64,000 bases of DNA from Sorex araneus (lineage: Eukaryota > Chordata > Mammalia > Eulipotyphla > Soricidae). How positions within the stretch are numbered: the stretch's first letter is position 1; each line of letters begins with the position of its first letter. The position numbers were made by a program, and so were the translations under genes. The notes beneath the pieces are model-generated. The model made no database searches and was not told where the DNA came from. It saw only the letters and a list, made by a program, of their open reading frames with translations. The stretch spans positions 216,716,354 through 216,780,353 of the forward strand of contig NC_073302.1 in the NCBI RefSeq assembly GCF_027595985.1, given 5' to 3'. Positions 23,191 through 33,562 of the stretch are shown piece after piece.

Positions 23191-23308
23191 CACAAGCAAA
23201 AAACATCCAAACATACCCCAAAAGATACTAAGTAAAAGGAACAGATATTCCAAGTACTCTTAAATAAAAATTCCTAAATAACAGTTCTAATTATTAGGTT
23301 CATTGATT

Positions 23309-23478
23309 CATCAACATCATACCATCCTGTTGATTGTTGAATTTCTTGAGCAGTCTCAGTAACGTCTCCATTCGTCCTAGCCCTGAGATTTTAGAAGCCT
23401 CTCTTTACTCGTCTTTTCCAATGGTGCTGCATTGGAGGCTCTTTCAGGGTCAGGGGAATGAGACTCATCATTGTTATT
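23309..23478 (-). mobile_element. Long RTE-tailed element, short 3' copy with target duplication
   Basis: The insertion is flanked by GGTTCATTGATT at 23,297-23,308 and 23,479-23,490. The left end is a CATCAA/CATCAT-type tail followed by 'ccatcctgttgattgttgaa' (RTE-like end on the minus strand). It then has 'tctccattcgtcctagccct' and 'ggctctttcagggtcagggg'. It is 5'-truncated to 170 bp, like many LINE-driven insertions. Confidence 0.88.
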
Positions 23479-23490
23479 GGTTCATTGATT

Positions 23491-25767
23491 AATATTGATT
23501 AAACTTTGTCACTGAGAAAAATCATTGACATATTATTAGTATAAATGATAAGGTTCCTATTTTAATAACCTATACTTAAAACAGTTGATCCAGTTTAAGC
23601 CACTTTACTTAAGACTTCCATATTGGCTGAGAACAGAGAAAGAAAAATTGTGTTCAAACCTATCTGAGTTATTTATAGGAGGCATAGGAGAGGCACTAAC
23701 CCCTGAAACTTAATAAACTATCAGATAATTGTTTATGAGACAAGATTGATATACATTGGCCATTGCACAGACACTGAGGAACAGACTGCAACATAATTCT
23801 AGGAATGACCAAATGAATGACATGGCAAGAACAAAATTGGAAGAGGTAAAGCAATAAAACATACTAGTTATCTTTACGAAATTGTGCAAAATCCAAACCC
23901 AGTGGCCTAAAGCAAACATGGATGTGTTTTAGAAAATTTATGAACTTCGTAAAATTAATTATGTACCATTTTATACCCATACATATTTTCTCTCTCTTCT
24001 GGGAAAGAGGATCTGAATGTTTCACTGTGTGCTCTGTAAAGGCTATGGCCATGCACATATAGAGACGGAATATTGTATGTTGCAGGTGATTTGAGAATCA
24101 GAAAGGGCAGTTATGCTTTCAATGTCTCATACACCATTTATAAAGAAGTGTTTTTTCTCAATGTCTGACTCTAATTGTACAAATTAATTTTCTTCCACAT
24201 ATCATATGTGACACCTCACTAAAGAAAATGGTTTGGAGAAATAATGTTGAAAATGCAATTGTACTTCTCCCTGCCTGTGGCAACAGCTTCCTCCTCGAGG
24301 CACTATGCTCCAGGCTTATTAATCCCTTGCAATTTCCAGTGTGTCTCCTGTTCTTTCTGACCTCTTATTCTTTGCAGACACAGCTTTTCCTGTCTGAAAT
24401 ATTTTCTCTACCTCTAGTCTTCAACTGATTAACCCAAATTGCCCTCCAGGTTTCTTCTTTGGCGACCTTCAGCCAGGATTCTAGGCAGATCTCTGCCAAC
24501 ACTCATACCAAGCCGTATCAAAATCCTGCTATTTAATTGCAGAGTCCCTTCAAACCATATGTGTTTAGTGATTAATTCATTTCACTAAATTCGGAGGTTC
24601 ATAACATCTGGTATGTAATGTATTAGCGGTTTACTGAACGATTTAAGATAAGTGAGTTGAAATGATCTAAAGAGTCCAATGAGTTTTTTAGGTGCACAAT
24701 TTTTTAGCAAAGGAAAATTATGGGGTAAAAGAATTAATGAGTGCCATTATTTGGAAGTGATTTAATGCAGAGTGCAGAAAGTTATAATAAAGAAACTTAC
24801 AGAAATTGGCTGAAGTGCTTGATTTGTATTATATCATTGACTCTTTAAAAATCTACTCAAATATGACACATTTCCAAATACCTCAAATTTAATAATTTCA
24901 GCAAACAGTATAACTAAAATTTATAAGCATGAATTAGACTTTATATTTTGTCTAGTGGGCAACTATGCCAGTAATATTCTATTTTCAAATTAAAACCAAG
25001 ACAGAAGTATTGCACCTTTTTCTCTCTTAGTAGTTTACTTGATACTACTGATTTTTACCTGATGTCTGATGGTGTTTTGATGTTCTAACTTCATGAGTAT
25101 TCAGAATTGTGAGCCTTATTTTATAGTGTCTCTGAAACCTTAAGGTATCAAATTTTGATAGATCCATCCTTAGCGAAAATGCCTGATTGCCTCAAGTCTT
25201 GCTCTGTATTTGACCCGGTCTAGATTCAATGAATTGCTGCTAATGGGGAAATAATGGATGCGTCACTCTCCACCACTTTGGGACAAACTAAGAAAAGCTA
25301 TTTTATCTTCAGAGATTATTGTGGAATTGTGATTATTTTGAAGCTGTATCACAGGTAAACTTGTTTCTTTGTCTAAAAATGATTTTTTCCCACCTTCCTC
25401 CATTCCCAAACCTTCCAAGTGGTGGTAATTTTAAATTTGTTTTATTCTATGTTCTGGCTATTATGCAAAGAATAGACTCTAATGGGCATATCTATACATT
25501 CAGGGACACTTTGGGAGGCTATTATCACAATCCTGGGAATACAGTTGCATGGAAGGAGAGCGGAAGTAGTGAGAAATGTAGATCTTGGTAACATTTTAAA
25601 GATAGGAACAATCACGTGGAGAAAAATAGTCTGTAGTACTCCACATAATCTTATCATTCAGATAAACTGAATTTTTTAATGTAAAGTAAAAAAAATAGAC
25701 AATAATAGGAATTTTTGTCAACGTTATGGATTTAGAATAAATTAAAGCATGCCTTCTTAATATGCAG
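23491..25767. other. Mostly unique DNA, possible old L2/MIR trace
   Basis: 24,300-24,500 has 'cttttcctgtctgaaatat' and nearby pyrimidine-rich phrases that loosely recall an ancient L2 3' end. I cannot confirm this. The rest is AT-rich and without a recognised feature. Confidence 0.35.
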
Positions 25768-26016
25768 CAGTCACTGTCACTATCACTGTCATCCTGTTGC
25801 TCATTGATTTGCTCGAGTGGGCACAAGTAACGTCCCCATGGTGAGGCTTGTTACTGTTTTTGGCATATTGAATAAGCTTCAGGTAGCTTACCAGGCTTTG
25901 CTTGTGCGGGCAGAATACTCTCAGTAGCTTGCTGGGCTCTCCGAGAGGGATGGAAAAATCTAATCTGGGTTGGCTGCATGCAAGGCAGCCCTACCCACTG
26001 TGCTATCACTCCAGCC
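25768..26016 (-). mobile_element. tRNA-derived SINE, RTE-tailed form
   Basis: The left end is 'tcactgtcactatcactgtc' (terminal repeat), then 'catcctgttgctcattgatt' and 'tgctcgagtgggcacaagta', matching the RTE coding end. Further right come 'ttggcatattgaataagctt', 'aatctgggttggctgcatg' (B box) and 'gtgctatcactccagccc' (5' end of the tRNA head). It is full-length. Confidence 0.92.
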
Positions 26017-26933
26017 CAGATACAAAGTAAAACATCATTAGAAAAGCATTTGTTTCCTATGCACCACAGGATATGACCTGAACGGCCCCTAGCGCTGCCA
26101 CTCTGAGCAGCACTGCGTCACCTTGCCTGAATTATCCACTCCAACTAGCTACTACAGCATCATCCAGAGTGTTCCAGAAGCCCTACTTAGCACTGCTAAG
26201 AACTCCACCTCCCTGAAGAAGGATATATTTGTCAGCAAAATGTCCAAGTTCCTACACTAATTTAAATAAAACATTGCACACTGCATTTTAATGATAGCAA
26301 AGGTAAAATAATAGTAGGAAAAATGGAGCAAGTTTTTTTTTTTGAGCCCACTATTTGAAGATCAACTCTGTCAACATTGGAGGAAATGTAAGTTTATTGT
26401 ATTTCTTCATTTTCACGAAGGTAAAAATTGAACCAATCTTCTATTTTTGTTGTGAATATCAAAAGATTATTATAATAAAGTTCACAAAAGAGCCAAGTAC
26501 ATAGTGAGCTTGTAATAATGACCTTTCATTATTAATATTCATCAAATAACAACGTTGCAGATGAAAATAAAAAATTAAAATACTCTAATAATAGAGTACT
26601 ATTCAGTATATTTCCATGCATTGCATTTACTAGATTTAAATATATATAAAAGCAGGATACTAATAACTATTTTTAGAACTTAAAAATAACACTCTATACC
26701 AACTTTGTCAAGTTTTATTCTGTGACCCTTTTACAATTTTGTTTTCTTATGTGCCCACACTATAATACTGGTTGACCTCATGATCTTGTACTATGACCCC
26801 CCATTTATTAACTTTCACTTGTACACCCTTCCCCAAATTGAAATATCCTAGAGACCTACAGTTGGGTGATATGACCCTTAATTTGAGATGTTGTTCTCTG
26901 TGGGAAAAATGAAAATGCCTGTTAAACAGGATT
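26017..26933. other. No recognised feature
   Basis: AT-rich DNA with a T run at 26,334-26,343. 26,065-26,225 is somewhat richer in C but shows no known family. Confidence 0.4.
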
Positions 26934-27016
26934 ACTGGGATGGCTAAGTGGTTAAGGCATTGGGCTTAAGATCCAATGAATGTATGTCCACGTGGGTTCG
27001 AACCCCACTCCCAGTA
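26934..27016 (+). tRNA. tRNA-Leu-TAA: tRNA-Leu (anticodon TAA)
   Basis: The 83-nt cloverleaf has acceptor arms ACTGGGA (26,934-26,940) and TCCCAGT (27,009-27,015), which pair 7 of 7, with discriminator A at 27,016. The A box is TGGCTAAGTGG (26,940-26,950) and the B box GGTTCGAACCC is intact. The anticodon stem TTGGG/TCCAA has one G-U pair and the loop CTTAAGA gives anticodon TAA at 26,967-26,969. The T arm pairs fully. The long variable arm is that of a leucine tRNA but contains a likely A-C mismatch. There is no intron, no CCA and no poly(A) tail, so it is not a retroposed tRNA. A T6 run at 27,048-27,053 could stop RNA polymerase III. It could be a working gene or an early pseudogene. Confidence 0.85.
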
Positions 27017-27047
27017 CTGGACAGTCCATGGCTTCAGATAATATGCA

Positions 27048-27053
27048 TTTTTT
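27048..27053 (+). terminator. RNA polymerase III T-run terminator of the tRNA gene
   Basis: TTTTTT lies 31 nt after the discriminator base of tRNA-Leu. RNA polymerase III stops at runs of four or more T. No nearer run of T4 is present, so the primary trailer would be about 30 nt. Confidence 0.6.
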
Positions 27054-27244
27054 AATCCAGTATGAAGAAAACTAAAGGGTGTTGCCAAGTTTTATTATAT
27101 TCTTTTTCTAGGTCTCTTTGTTTTATACGATCACTCTTTACTTTCACCAATTTGGTTATACTTGTATTTTAGTTGGTTGAAGATCAACTTCTTACATTGG
27201 CTATCACTTGGTAGGATTCTCATTCTCAAAAAAATATAATGTGG

Positions 27245-27400
27245 AAGGTCAGAGAGATAGTTAAGGAGGAAAAGCACTTACCTTGCCTGAGAATAACCAC
27301 AGTTAGAATTTTAGCACCACATTTGGACCCCGATCACTGGTAGGGTTCACTTCTAAGTACAGTCAGAAATAGCCCTTGAAAAATGTCAGTTATAACTCAA
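27245..27400 (+). mobile_element. tRNA-derived SINE, A-tailed form, old copy
   Basis: It shows 'ggtcagagagatagttaagg' (head), 'aagcacttaccttgcctgag', 'accacatttggaccccgatc' and 'cttctaagtacagtcagaaa'. The tail is gone. Confidence 0.75.
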
Positions 27401-27717
27401 ACCACTACTTTCACCTCTGCCCCAGCCCCACAAAGAACCTGGAAGTATAGGATTATCAAGTGTTCGAATACCTAAACATGAGGACCTGGGGATGAGGTTC
27501 CAGAGAAGTGCCTCGTATGAATGCAATCAATCCTGGCACTGCCCCACATCACCAAATGCATTCCCTAGCACTGATGCTGAGATTCTCAGGCCGCAATAAT
27601 TGTAATTTCAGGTAACCACTACCACTTGTGTGAGTATTGTAAACAATTGTACACGTTCCAGACACCATAATTGAAATTCCTGACAATGAAACAGCAACAA
27701 AGTATCATGCAACAAAT
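27401..27717. other. No secure feature
   Basis: 27,505-27,590 ('cctggcactgccccacatca', 'ccctagcactgatgctgaga') may be another very old SINE related to the A-tailed family, but I could not find its head. Confidence 0.3.
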
Positions 27718-27729
27718 AATAAATGTTAT

Positions 27730-27924
27730 CAGTGGGGCTGGAGCAATAGCACAGTGGGTAGGGCATTTGTGATGCACGTGGCCAACCCAGGTTCAAATTC
27801 CCAGCATCCCATATGGTCCCCTGAGCACTGCCAGGGGTAATTCCTGAGTGCATGAGCCAGGAGTAACCCCTGTGCATCACCAGGTGTGACCCAAACCAGG
27901 TGTGATCAAAAAATTAACAATAAA
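27730..27924 (+). mobile_element. tRNA-derived SINE, A-tailed form, with 12-bp target duplication
   Basis: It is flanked by AATAAATGTTAT at 27,718-27,729 and 27,925-27,936. The head 'gctggagcaatagcacagtg' carries the RNA polymerase III A box (TAGCACAGTGG) and 'cccaggttcaaattccc' the B box. The body 'catatggtcccctgagcac' and 'aggagtaacccctgtgcatc' and an A-rich end are well preserved. It is a fairly young copy and a good reference for the family. Confidence 0.95.
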
Positions 27925-27936
27925 AATAAATGTTAT

Positions 27937-28757
27937 TATTTTTATTTACTATAAGTCATATGTGTACATAAACAATATGTCTGTATTATATGTTTTTATC
28001 ACTATTATTTGATTTAGTTATTGCCCAGACTTGTTCTGATTTTATAGCTGATAAGTCTAGTAAATGAAGATGTTCATAGGGCTATTTAAACTAAAATCTA
28101 GATTTTTGAAAATAACTCAATGTTCTTTGCCATTGTACTATACTATCTTTTAAATATTTAATATAAAATGAAATGTATTTTCTTCATTATTCTTTTATGT
28201 CAGTAATACTGTCTATAAAATACCTCTCTTAATAAGAAACACAGAATACATGGCTAAAAACATTATTTGTAAACCCTGTTCCAGCTTTTATAACAGTGCG
28301 TTCTCAGACATTTAAGTCACTTGCATCAGTTAAAAACTCAGTTCTGGGCTAGTGGATAGAAGAACAGGACAGAGAAGGGTCAATAAAGCTAATAAGATCT
28401 GGCATCATTGCCAGATGGCTGACCTTTTTTTGACACTATCTTGGGTTATTCACATTCTAATGTGCTTGTTTGTTGTGCCCATGACAGGACATTAACGTGG
28501 TTGGCTCAACCTACACCAGGTTGATGGACTTTCAAGCTTTAAGCCAGCTGGAAAAAAGATCCTCACAGTTCTAGCCCAAGCACTGTACTCTGAGTGAAAC
28601 TGTGAGATTAAAATGCAAAGATTTTTCTGCCTTGTGATCCTTTGGCCATAAAGGAATGTATTCCCTCCTTTAGCTTTGATAAACTATTTTCTTAACTACA
28701 AGTACAAGCAATGTTCTGGGAATAGAGAGAAGGTATAGTAATTAAACACACTATTAG
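27937..28757. other. No recognised feature
   Basis: AT-rich to about 28,290, then a more mixed stretch with no repeat family I know. Confidence 0.4.
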
Positions 28758-28771
28758 AATAAATGATTGCA

Positions 28772-28951
28772 GGGCCGGCGGATAGCACAGTGGGTAGGGC
28801 GTTTGCCTTGCACTCGGTCGACCCGGGTTCAATCCCTGGCACCCCATATGGTCCCCCAAGCACCACCAGGAGTGATTTCTGAGTGCAGAGCCAGGAATAA
28901 CCCCTGAGCATTGCTGGGTGTGACCCAAAAAGCAAAATAAATAAATAAATA
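28772..28951 (+). mobile_element. tRNA-derived SINE, A-tailed form, with 14-bp target duplication
   Basis: It is flanked by AATAAATGATTGCA at 28,758-28,771 and 28,952-28,965. The A box (TAGCACAGTGGGTAGGGCG) and B box (CCGGGTTCAATCC) are well preserved. The tail is (aaat)n. It keeps CpG sites in the head ('cactcggtcgacccggg'), a sign of a young copy. Confidence 0.96.
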
Positions 28952-28965
28952 AATAAATGATTGCA

Positions 28966-30014
28966 ACCTTAATATCCAATATCCAAGTTTCCTATTGCCT
29001 TTACTGTCCTTTTCTGAATACTCTTATTGGCATGCCATTATACATTTATTGATATGCCAGAGTGATAAATTGTGAAGTACAAAAGTCAAGCATATATAAA
29101 TAAATATGTAAACTTGAATTAGAAGGAATTGAGTAGATACATAGAGCACCGAGATTGCAACTAGAGATATCTGGGCTAATTGCTCCCAGAGATATCTGAG
29201 TTAATTCTGACTCCTGGTTACTGGCTAGTATAGTAAATTCGTATTTCTAATTTCCTGAGCCATTAAAGTGTCTTTGTTATCTCTGGTGTGCCTTTTTGGA
29301 CCATACATAATAAGACCCCCAACTTATAGTTTATGCTAAAGAGATAACACATTGTAGCTGCCATTTGCCCCAGAAACATGTGATCAGAGTTGAGATTCGT
29401 GCCACATTAAAGTTCCAGAAGCTGAAACTAAAGACTACATTCAAGTATGTTATAACAATGTGATAAATCATACCTATATAATGAAACTTAAAAAAAAGAA
29501 AAACAGTCTGACTACTTCTACAAATGCGGTAGACTGATTTCTCTCCCTTCCAGAGAGGTCTGGCAGCTGCTGCATCTAACCTCCTTCAGCATATCCAACA
29601 ACAAATCTTAAAAAGAAACCAAGCTACCAGGTCAATCTACCCAGATCTTCAAGTGGAAAACTCAGAGGCTGCCTCAAAACAGTATAAAACCCCCTCCCAT
29701 TCAGAGAGGCCAGCAGCCACCACAACTGACCAACCTCCTTGCCAGAGAATCTGTTTAGCTTCATAGCTCCTAGAGATACATGGCTCCACACCTCCGTTGC
29801 ATTTTACGGTGCTCAGAGTAGGAACACAGTGAATTTGATGGGGAAGCTGCATAAAAGTTAACCAAACTTAGTGAGTGAAAACAATAACACAAAAACTCAA
29901 CTGGCACTGACCAGCTTTGTAAATTCTCAGACAACTTTAGAGACATCATTGTCAGGTGTAATGGTTATCATATGCTGACTTTTATTCATCTATTTTTTTA
30001 TTTGTCTGTTTTTG
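28966..30014. other. Mostly unique DNA, with two similar units at 29,540-29,740
   Basis: 'tctcccttccagagaggtct' (about 29,540) and 'ctcccattcagagaggcc' (about 29,693), each followed after about 30 bp by 'aacctcctt', suggest two diverged tandem units about 153 bp apart. No family was identified. Downstream 'acagtataaaacccc' (about 29,679) is TATA-like but has no further support. Confidence 0.4.
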
Positions 30015-30163
30015 TTTTGGAGGCACATCCAGTTGTGCATAAGTTGTGAGCTTACTTCTCATTCTGCATTCAGGAATCCCTCCAGGTGGGCTAAGGGGCC
30101 CAGATCGCGCATCAGACAGAGGTCGTGTGCACAGAAGGCAAACAACCTCCAGCCCCTAACTAT
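30015..30163 (-). mobile_element. tRNA-derived SINE, A-tailed form, old copy
   Basis: 'ttggaggcacatccagttgt', 'cattcaggaatccctccag' and 'caacctccagcccc' follow the minus-strand order. The middle is rearranged or decayed. Confidence 0.65.
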
Positions 30164-30202
30164 TTTCTGATATTTCCATTTACCATTTTGTTGTCAGAAG
30201 CA

Positions 30203-30441
30203 GTAGCACTGTTGTTCTGTTATTCATCAATTTTCTTGAGTGGGCACCAGTAATGTCTCCATTGTGAGACTTGTTACTGATGTCGGCATATCCAATACAC
30301 CACGGGGAGCTTGCCAGGCTCTGCCGTGTGGGTGGGATACCCTGGGTAGTTTGCCAGGCTCTCCGAGAGGAACAGAAGAATGAAACCTGGATTGTCTGCA
30401 TGCAAGACAAATGCCCTACCTGCTGTGCTATCTCTCCAGGG
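30203..30441 (-). mobile_element. tRNA-derived SINE, RTE-tailed form
   Basis: 'tgttctgttattcatcaatt' and 'gagtgggcaccagtaatgtc' give the RTE-like end. 'gagcttgccaggctctgccg' is the body, and 'gctatctctccagggg' the start of the tRNA head on the minus strand. Confidence 0.9.
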
Positions 30442-30448
30442 GAAAAAA

Positions 30449-30491
30449 TATACAATATATTTAATATATAATATATAGTATATAATATATA
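30449..30491. repeat. TA-rich microsatellite between two SINEs
   Basis: Impure ATATTTAATATATAATATA sequence separates two RTE-tailed SINEs of the same orientation. Confidence 0.8.
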
Positions 30492-30740
30492 TCACAGTCG
30501 CAGTCATCCCATTGCTCATCAATTTGCTCGAGCGGGCACGAGTAACTTCTCATTGTGAGACTTATTATTATTGTTACTGATTTGGCATATCGAGTATGCC
30601 ACAAGTAGCTTGCCAGGCTCTGCTGTGCGGACGCCATACTCTCGGTAGCTTGCGGGGCTCTCTGAGAGGGGTGGAGGAATTGAACATGGGTCAGCTGCGT
30701 GCAAGGCAAATGCCCTACACGCTGTGCTATCACATCAGCA
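30492..30740 (-). mobile_element. tRNA-derived SINE, RTE-tailed form
   Basis: 'atcacagtcgcagtcatccc' begins the minus-strand 3' end, then 'tgctcgagcgggcacgagta' and 'ttggcatatcgagtatgcca'. The B-box region 'gaacatgggtcagctgcgtg' and 'gtgctatcacatcagcac' lie at the head. It keeps several CpG sites, so it is younger than its left neighbour. Confidence 0.92.
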
Positions 30741-30838
30741 CATTATATACATATATATATGTGTGTGTGTATATATATATACATATATATATGTGTGTAT
30801 ATATATGTATATATACATATTATTTTATATATATTACT
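30741..30838. repeat. TA/TG microsatellite, left flank of RTE copy 2
   Basis: Alternating TA with short TG runs. A matching TA tract lies on the far side of the RTE copy at 33,520-33,605, so the RTE probably inserted into one TA microsatellite. Confidence 0.9.
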
Positions 30839-31420
30839 TGTATTACTTGTCATCCCGTTGATCTTCAATTTACTCGAGCACACACCAGTAACGTCGCCAT
30901 TTGTCCCTGTTGTGTGCTAGTGCAACCCAATGATATCTGCTTGTTCAGGAAAAGGAAGAGCCTCAAACCATTCATTCAGGGATTTGACAAAGAAATCTGA
31001 CCATCTAGTTGGTGGGCGGCCATGCAGTCTTCTGACGTCCTGTGAAATCCAGTCTGTAACAGCTCTAGTCCAGTGGTCATCTCTGAATCACATTACATGA
31101 CCTTACATGACTGGCACATCTGATTTTTGATGCCTTGGCAAACAAGACAGCATCCCTGATTCTTGACTGTCAATGGAGGTCAGAACTACAGAATCCTTCT
31201 CTCACTTGAGTGAGATATGATACTCCTAGCATAGCTCTTTTTGTTCCTCTTTGGGATACTCGAATAGCGTTCTTGTCTTGTTTTCGTAGGGCCCAGGTCT
31301 CTGGGATGTATGTTAGTGCAGGAACAACAGTGGAATAAAAAAGATGTGTCCAGAGTTGGAGGTTCTTCGTCCTCTTAACCACTTCTTCGACGCTCTTGAT
31401 GGCATTCCACGATGCTCTCA
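30839..31420 (-). pseudogene. RTE endonuclease-reverse transcriptase, C-terminal part of copy 2
   Basis: The minus-strand frame 31,170-31,436 encodes 'RASWNAIKSVEEVVKRTKNL', 'HLFYSTVVPALTYIPETWAL' and 'GVSYLTQVREGFCSSDLH', then a stop. The remaining tail is out of frame but recognisable down to the 'LEQIEDQ'-type end at about 30,850. It lines up with 21,095-21,650 of copy 1. Confidence 0.85.
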
Positions 31421-31429
31421 CCATTTTCG

Positions 31430-33514
31430 ACATCACACCATTTTCGACACTGGAAAAGAATTGTTCCTCAGAACATGCGACAACAGAGGCATCAGTGGTG
31501 TCGGTGTCCTTGTCAACATGAACTTTGCCATGAACATTGATTCATTCAAATGCCTAACAACCCAAATTGGACGATTATGCTTGAATAGATGTAGTTCACT
31601 GCCTGCAGTTTCTGTCTTCGTCGTCTACACACCAACATCCAACTACGATGAAGAAGAAATTGAGAGGTTCTACATGGAACTGAAGATTTCTGTAAAGAAG
31701 ACCACACCTTCTACAAGATCATTGTTGGTGATTTTAATGCCAAAAATGGACCGAGAAGGTCGCCTGAAGAACTCCACATTGAGTCCCATGGTCTAGAATG
31801 TAAAGGTAAGCATGAGAGACTCTCTGAATTCATCATGTTGACCAAGACCATCCATGGTAAGTTATAGTTCTAGAAGGCCAAATCTAAACGCTGGATGTGG
31901 GAGTCTCCCGGTGGACAGTTCCACAATGAAATCGATCACATCACATTCAATAGAAAGTTTTGCCTGACCTATGTCACAGTTGTCCCAAAATTCCAAACTG
32001 GATCGGACCACCGTCTCCTTGGCGCAAACTTCTACTTCACAGAGCGGGGAGAAAGCTCTGCAAAATTTAAGCCTAAGAAGGCAACTCCCAGAATGAACAC
32101 CAACTGGGAGTTTTTTGGCACCATTGTGGCAACGTGGGAAGATGCCGTCCTTGACAACATCGACAAGGAATACGATCGACTGTTTCAGCACCTCCATGAC
32201 TGTGCAAAGAATGCCAAGAGTGAGAAAGCCACAAACAGATGCCTGTCTTCGGAAACGCTCGAGCTCATTTGTCAACGTGGTTTGGCACGAGCCTCAGGCA
32301 ACCACAAGCTAACAACATCCAAGCTCGCAAAGCTGTGCAGAGATGCGATAATGGAAGACCTCAAAGAGAGAAAAGCAGCAGTGTTGGCTGATGCAGCAGA
32401 AGCAGGGAAAAGTATTTGCAATGCTCACCTGTCCTTCGCCAACTACAAGACCAAGATAACTGCCTTCCAACGTTCTGATAGCCACATCTTCCAGAAATGC
32501 AATGGAGAGGATTATTCACAACTTCTACTCAGATCTCGTGACAGTCATGTCCACCTGCCCACATACCAAATTCCGCAGGATGGATATGTCGTTCCCAATG
32601 TCCTCCCTTCCAAAATCCGACATTCCATTTCATTGGTAAAGACGTGTACAGCACCTGGTCCGGACAATGTCAGACCCAAACACCTGAAGAATCTGATGCC
32701 AGAACTCATCAATACACTGGCTTGGCTCTTTACACACTATATGTCTGAATGCAATGTTGCATCTCAGTGGAAAACCAGTAGGACTGTTCTGTTGTACAAG
32801 AAGGGAGACATTCACGACATCAGCAACTATCGCCTAATCTGCTTGCTGTCTGTCGTCTACAAGTTGTTCACTTGTGTCATCTTGTATAGAATAGGCAGAA
32901 CACTAGATGAAGGACAACCATGAGAGCAAGCCAGGTTCCTAAGGGGATTCAGCATGATAGACCTTATCCACACAATGACCAAACTCATTGAAGTGTCGCC
33001 AGAGTTTAAAATGCCACTCTGTCTAACGTTCATCGACTAAAAGAAGGCCTTAGATTCTGTTGAGACTGAAATGGTCATCGAAGCCCTAGCCAAACAGGGC
33101 GTTCAAACTCAGTATATCAAAATCCTCCACGAGCTGTATTGTGGATTCATCACCAGTATCTCACTATTCTGCAAGGAAGTGATCATTGATGTAAAGAGAG
33201 GGGTGTGGCAGGGTGATACAATTTCACTGAAACTCTTCAGTGCCACCCTCAAGAACATCATGTGATGACTGGAATGGGAAGGAATGGGAGTGAAGATAGA
33301 CTGTCAGCAATTACACCACTTCCACTTCGCTGATGACATCATTCTCATAACTCCAAACATTAGCCAAGCGGCACAAATGCTGGCCGACTTCGACCACGAA
33401 TGTGGAAATGTCAGATTGCAGCAGCTGAATCTCAACAAGACGATGCTCATGAAAAATGAACTAGTCCCTGAAGCTCCATTTGCTCTCAATGGAACAAACA
33501 TCTCAGAATGCAGC
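31430..33514 (+). pseudogene. RTE endonuclease-reverse transcriptase, endonuclease to catalytic core
   Basis: 31,440-31,795 encodes the endonuclease ('NRGISGVGVLVN', 'YTPTSNYDEEEIERFYME'). The 342-codon frame 31,895-32,923 gives the end of the endonuclease with NEIDHI (about residue 11-16) and SDHRLL (catalytic D38, H39). It continues into a linker and the start of the reverse transcriptase ('APGPDNVRPKHLKNL', 'YKKGDIHDISNYRLI'). TGA ends it after GQP. A TAA at 33,038-33,040 breaks the first catalytic motif (FID-stop-KKALDSV). FADD is intact at 33,326-33,337. An enzyme of this kind nicks target DNA and copies RNA into it. This copy is dead. Confidence 0.9.
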
Positions 33515-33517
33515 GTG

Positions 33518-33519
<2 letters not shown>

Positions 33520-33562
<43 letters not shown>

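Larger units (their letters stand above)
30839..33514 (-). mobile_element. RTE-clade LINE, copy 2, about 2.7 kb, 5'-inverted (twin-primed)
   Basis: The element's 3' end is at the left: 'cttgtcatcccgttgatctt' is the reverse complement of the coding end plus a 'tacaagtaa' repeat. The minus-strand C-terminal part runs to about 31,420. There the orientation flips, and the endonuclease and reverse transcriptase read forward to 33,514. The two breakpoints lie about 75 bp apart in the element ('ISECS' on one side, 'SWNAIKS' on the other), which fits twin priming with a small loss. Both outer flanks are TA microsatellite, hiding any target duplication. The 5' end is truncated within the endonuclease. 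Confidence 0.87.

Noticed and set aside
24300-24500. Ancient L2 or MIR element
   Set aside because: Similarity is too loose to assert by eye; mentioned only as a possibility.
31862-32275. 137-codon minus-strand frame
   Set aside because: Shadow of the RTE coding sequence on the plus strand.
30839-33514. BovB as the identity of the RTE
   Set aside because: The motif set (YVYLGRE, RRRKRAAWNAFKSI, RWAGHVM, DNVRPKHLKNL) fits nematode-type RTE better from memory. It remains to be tested by a tree.
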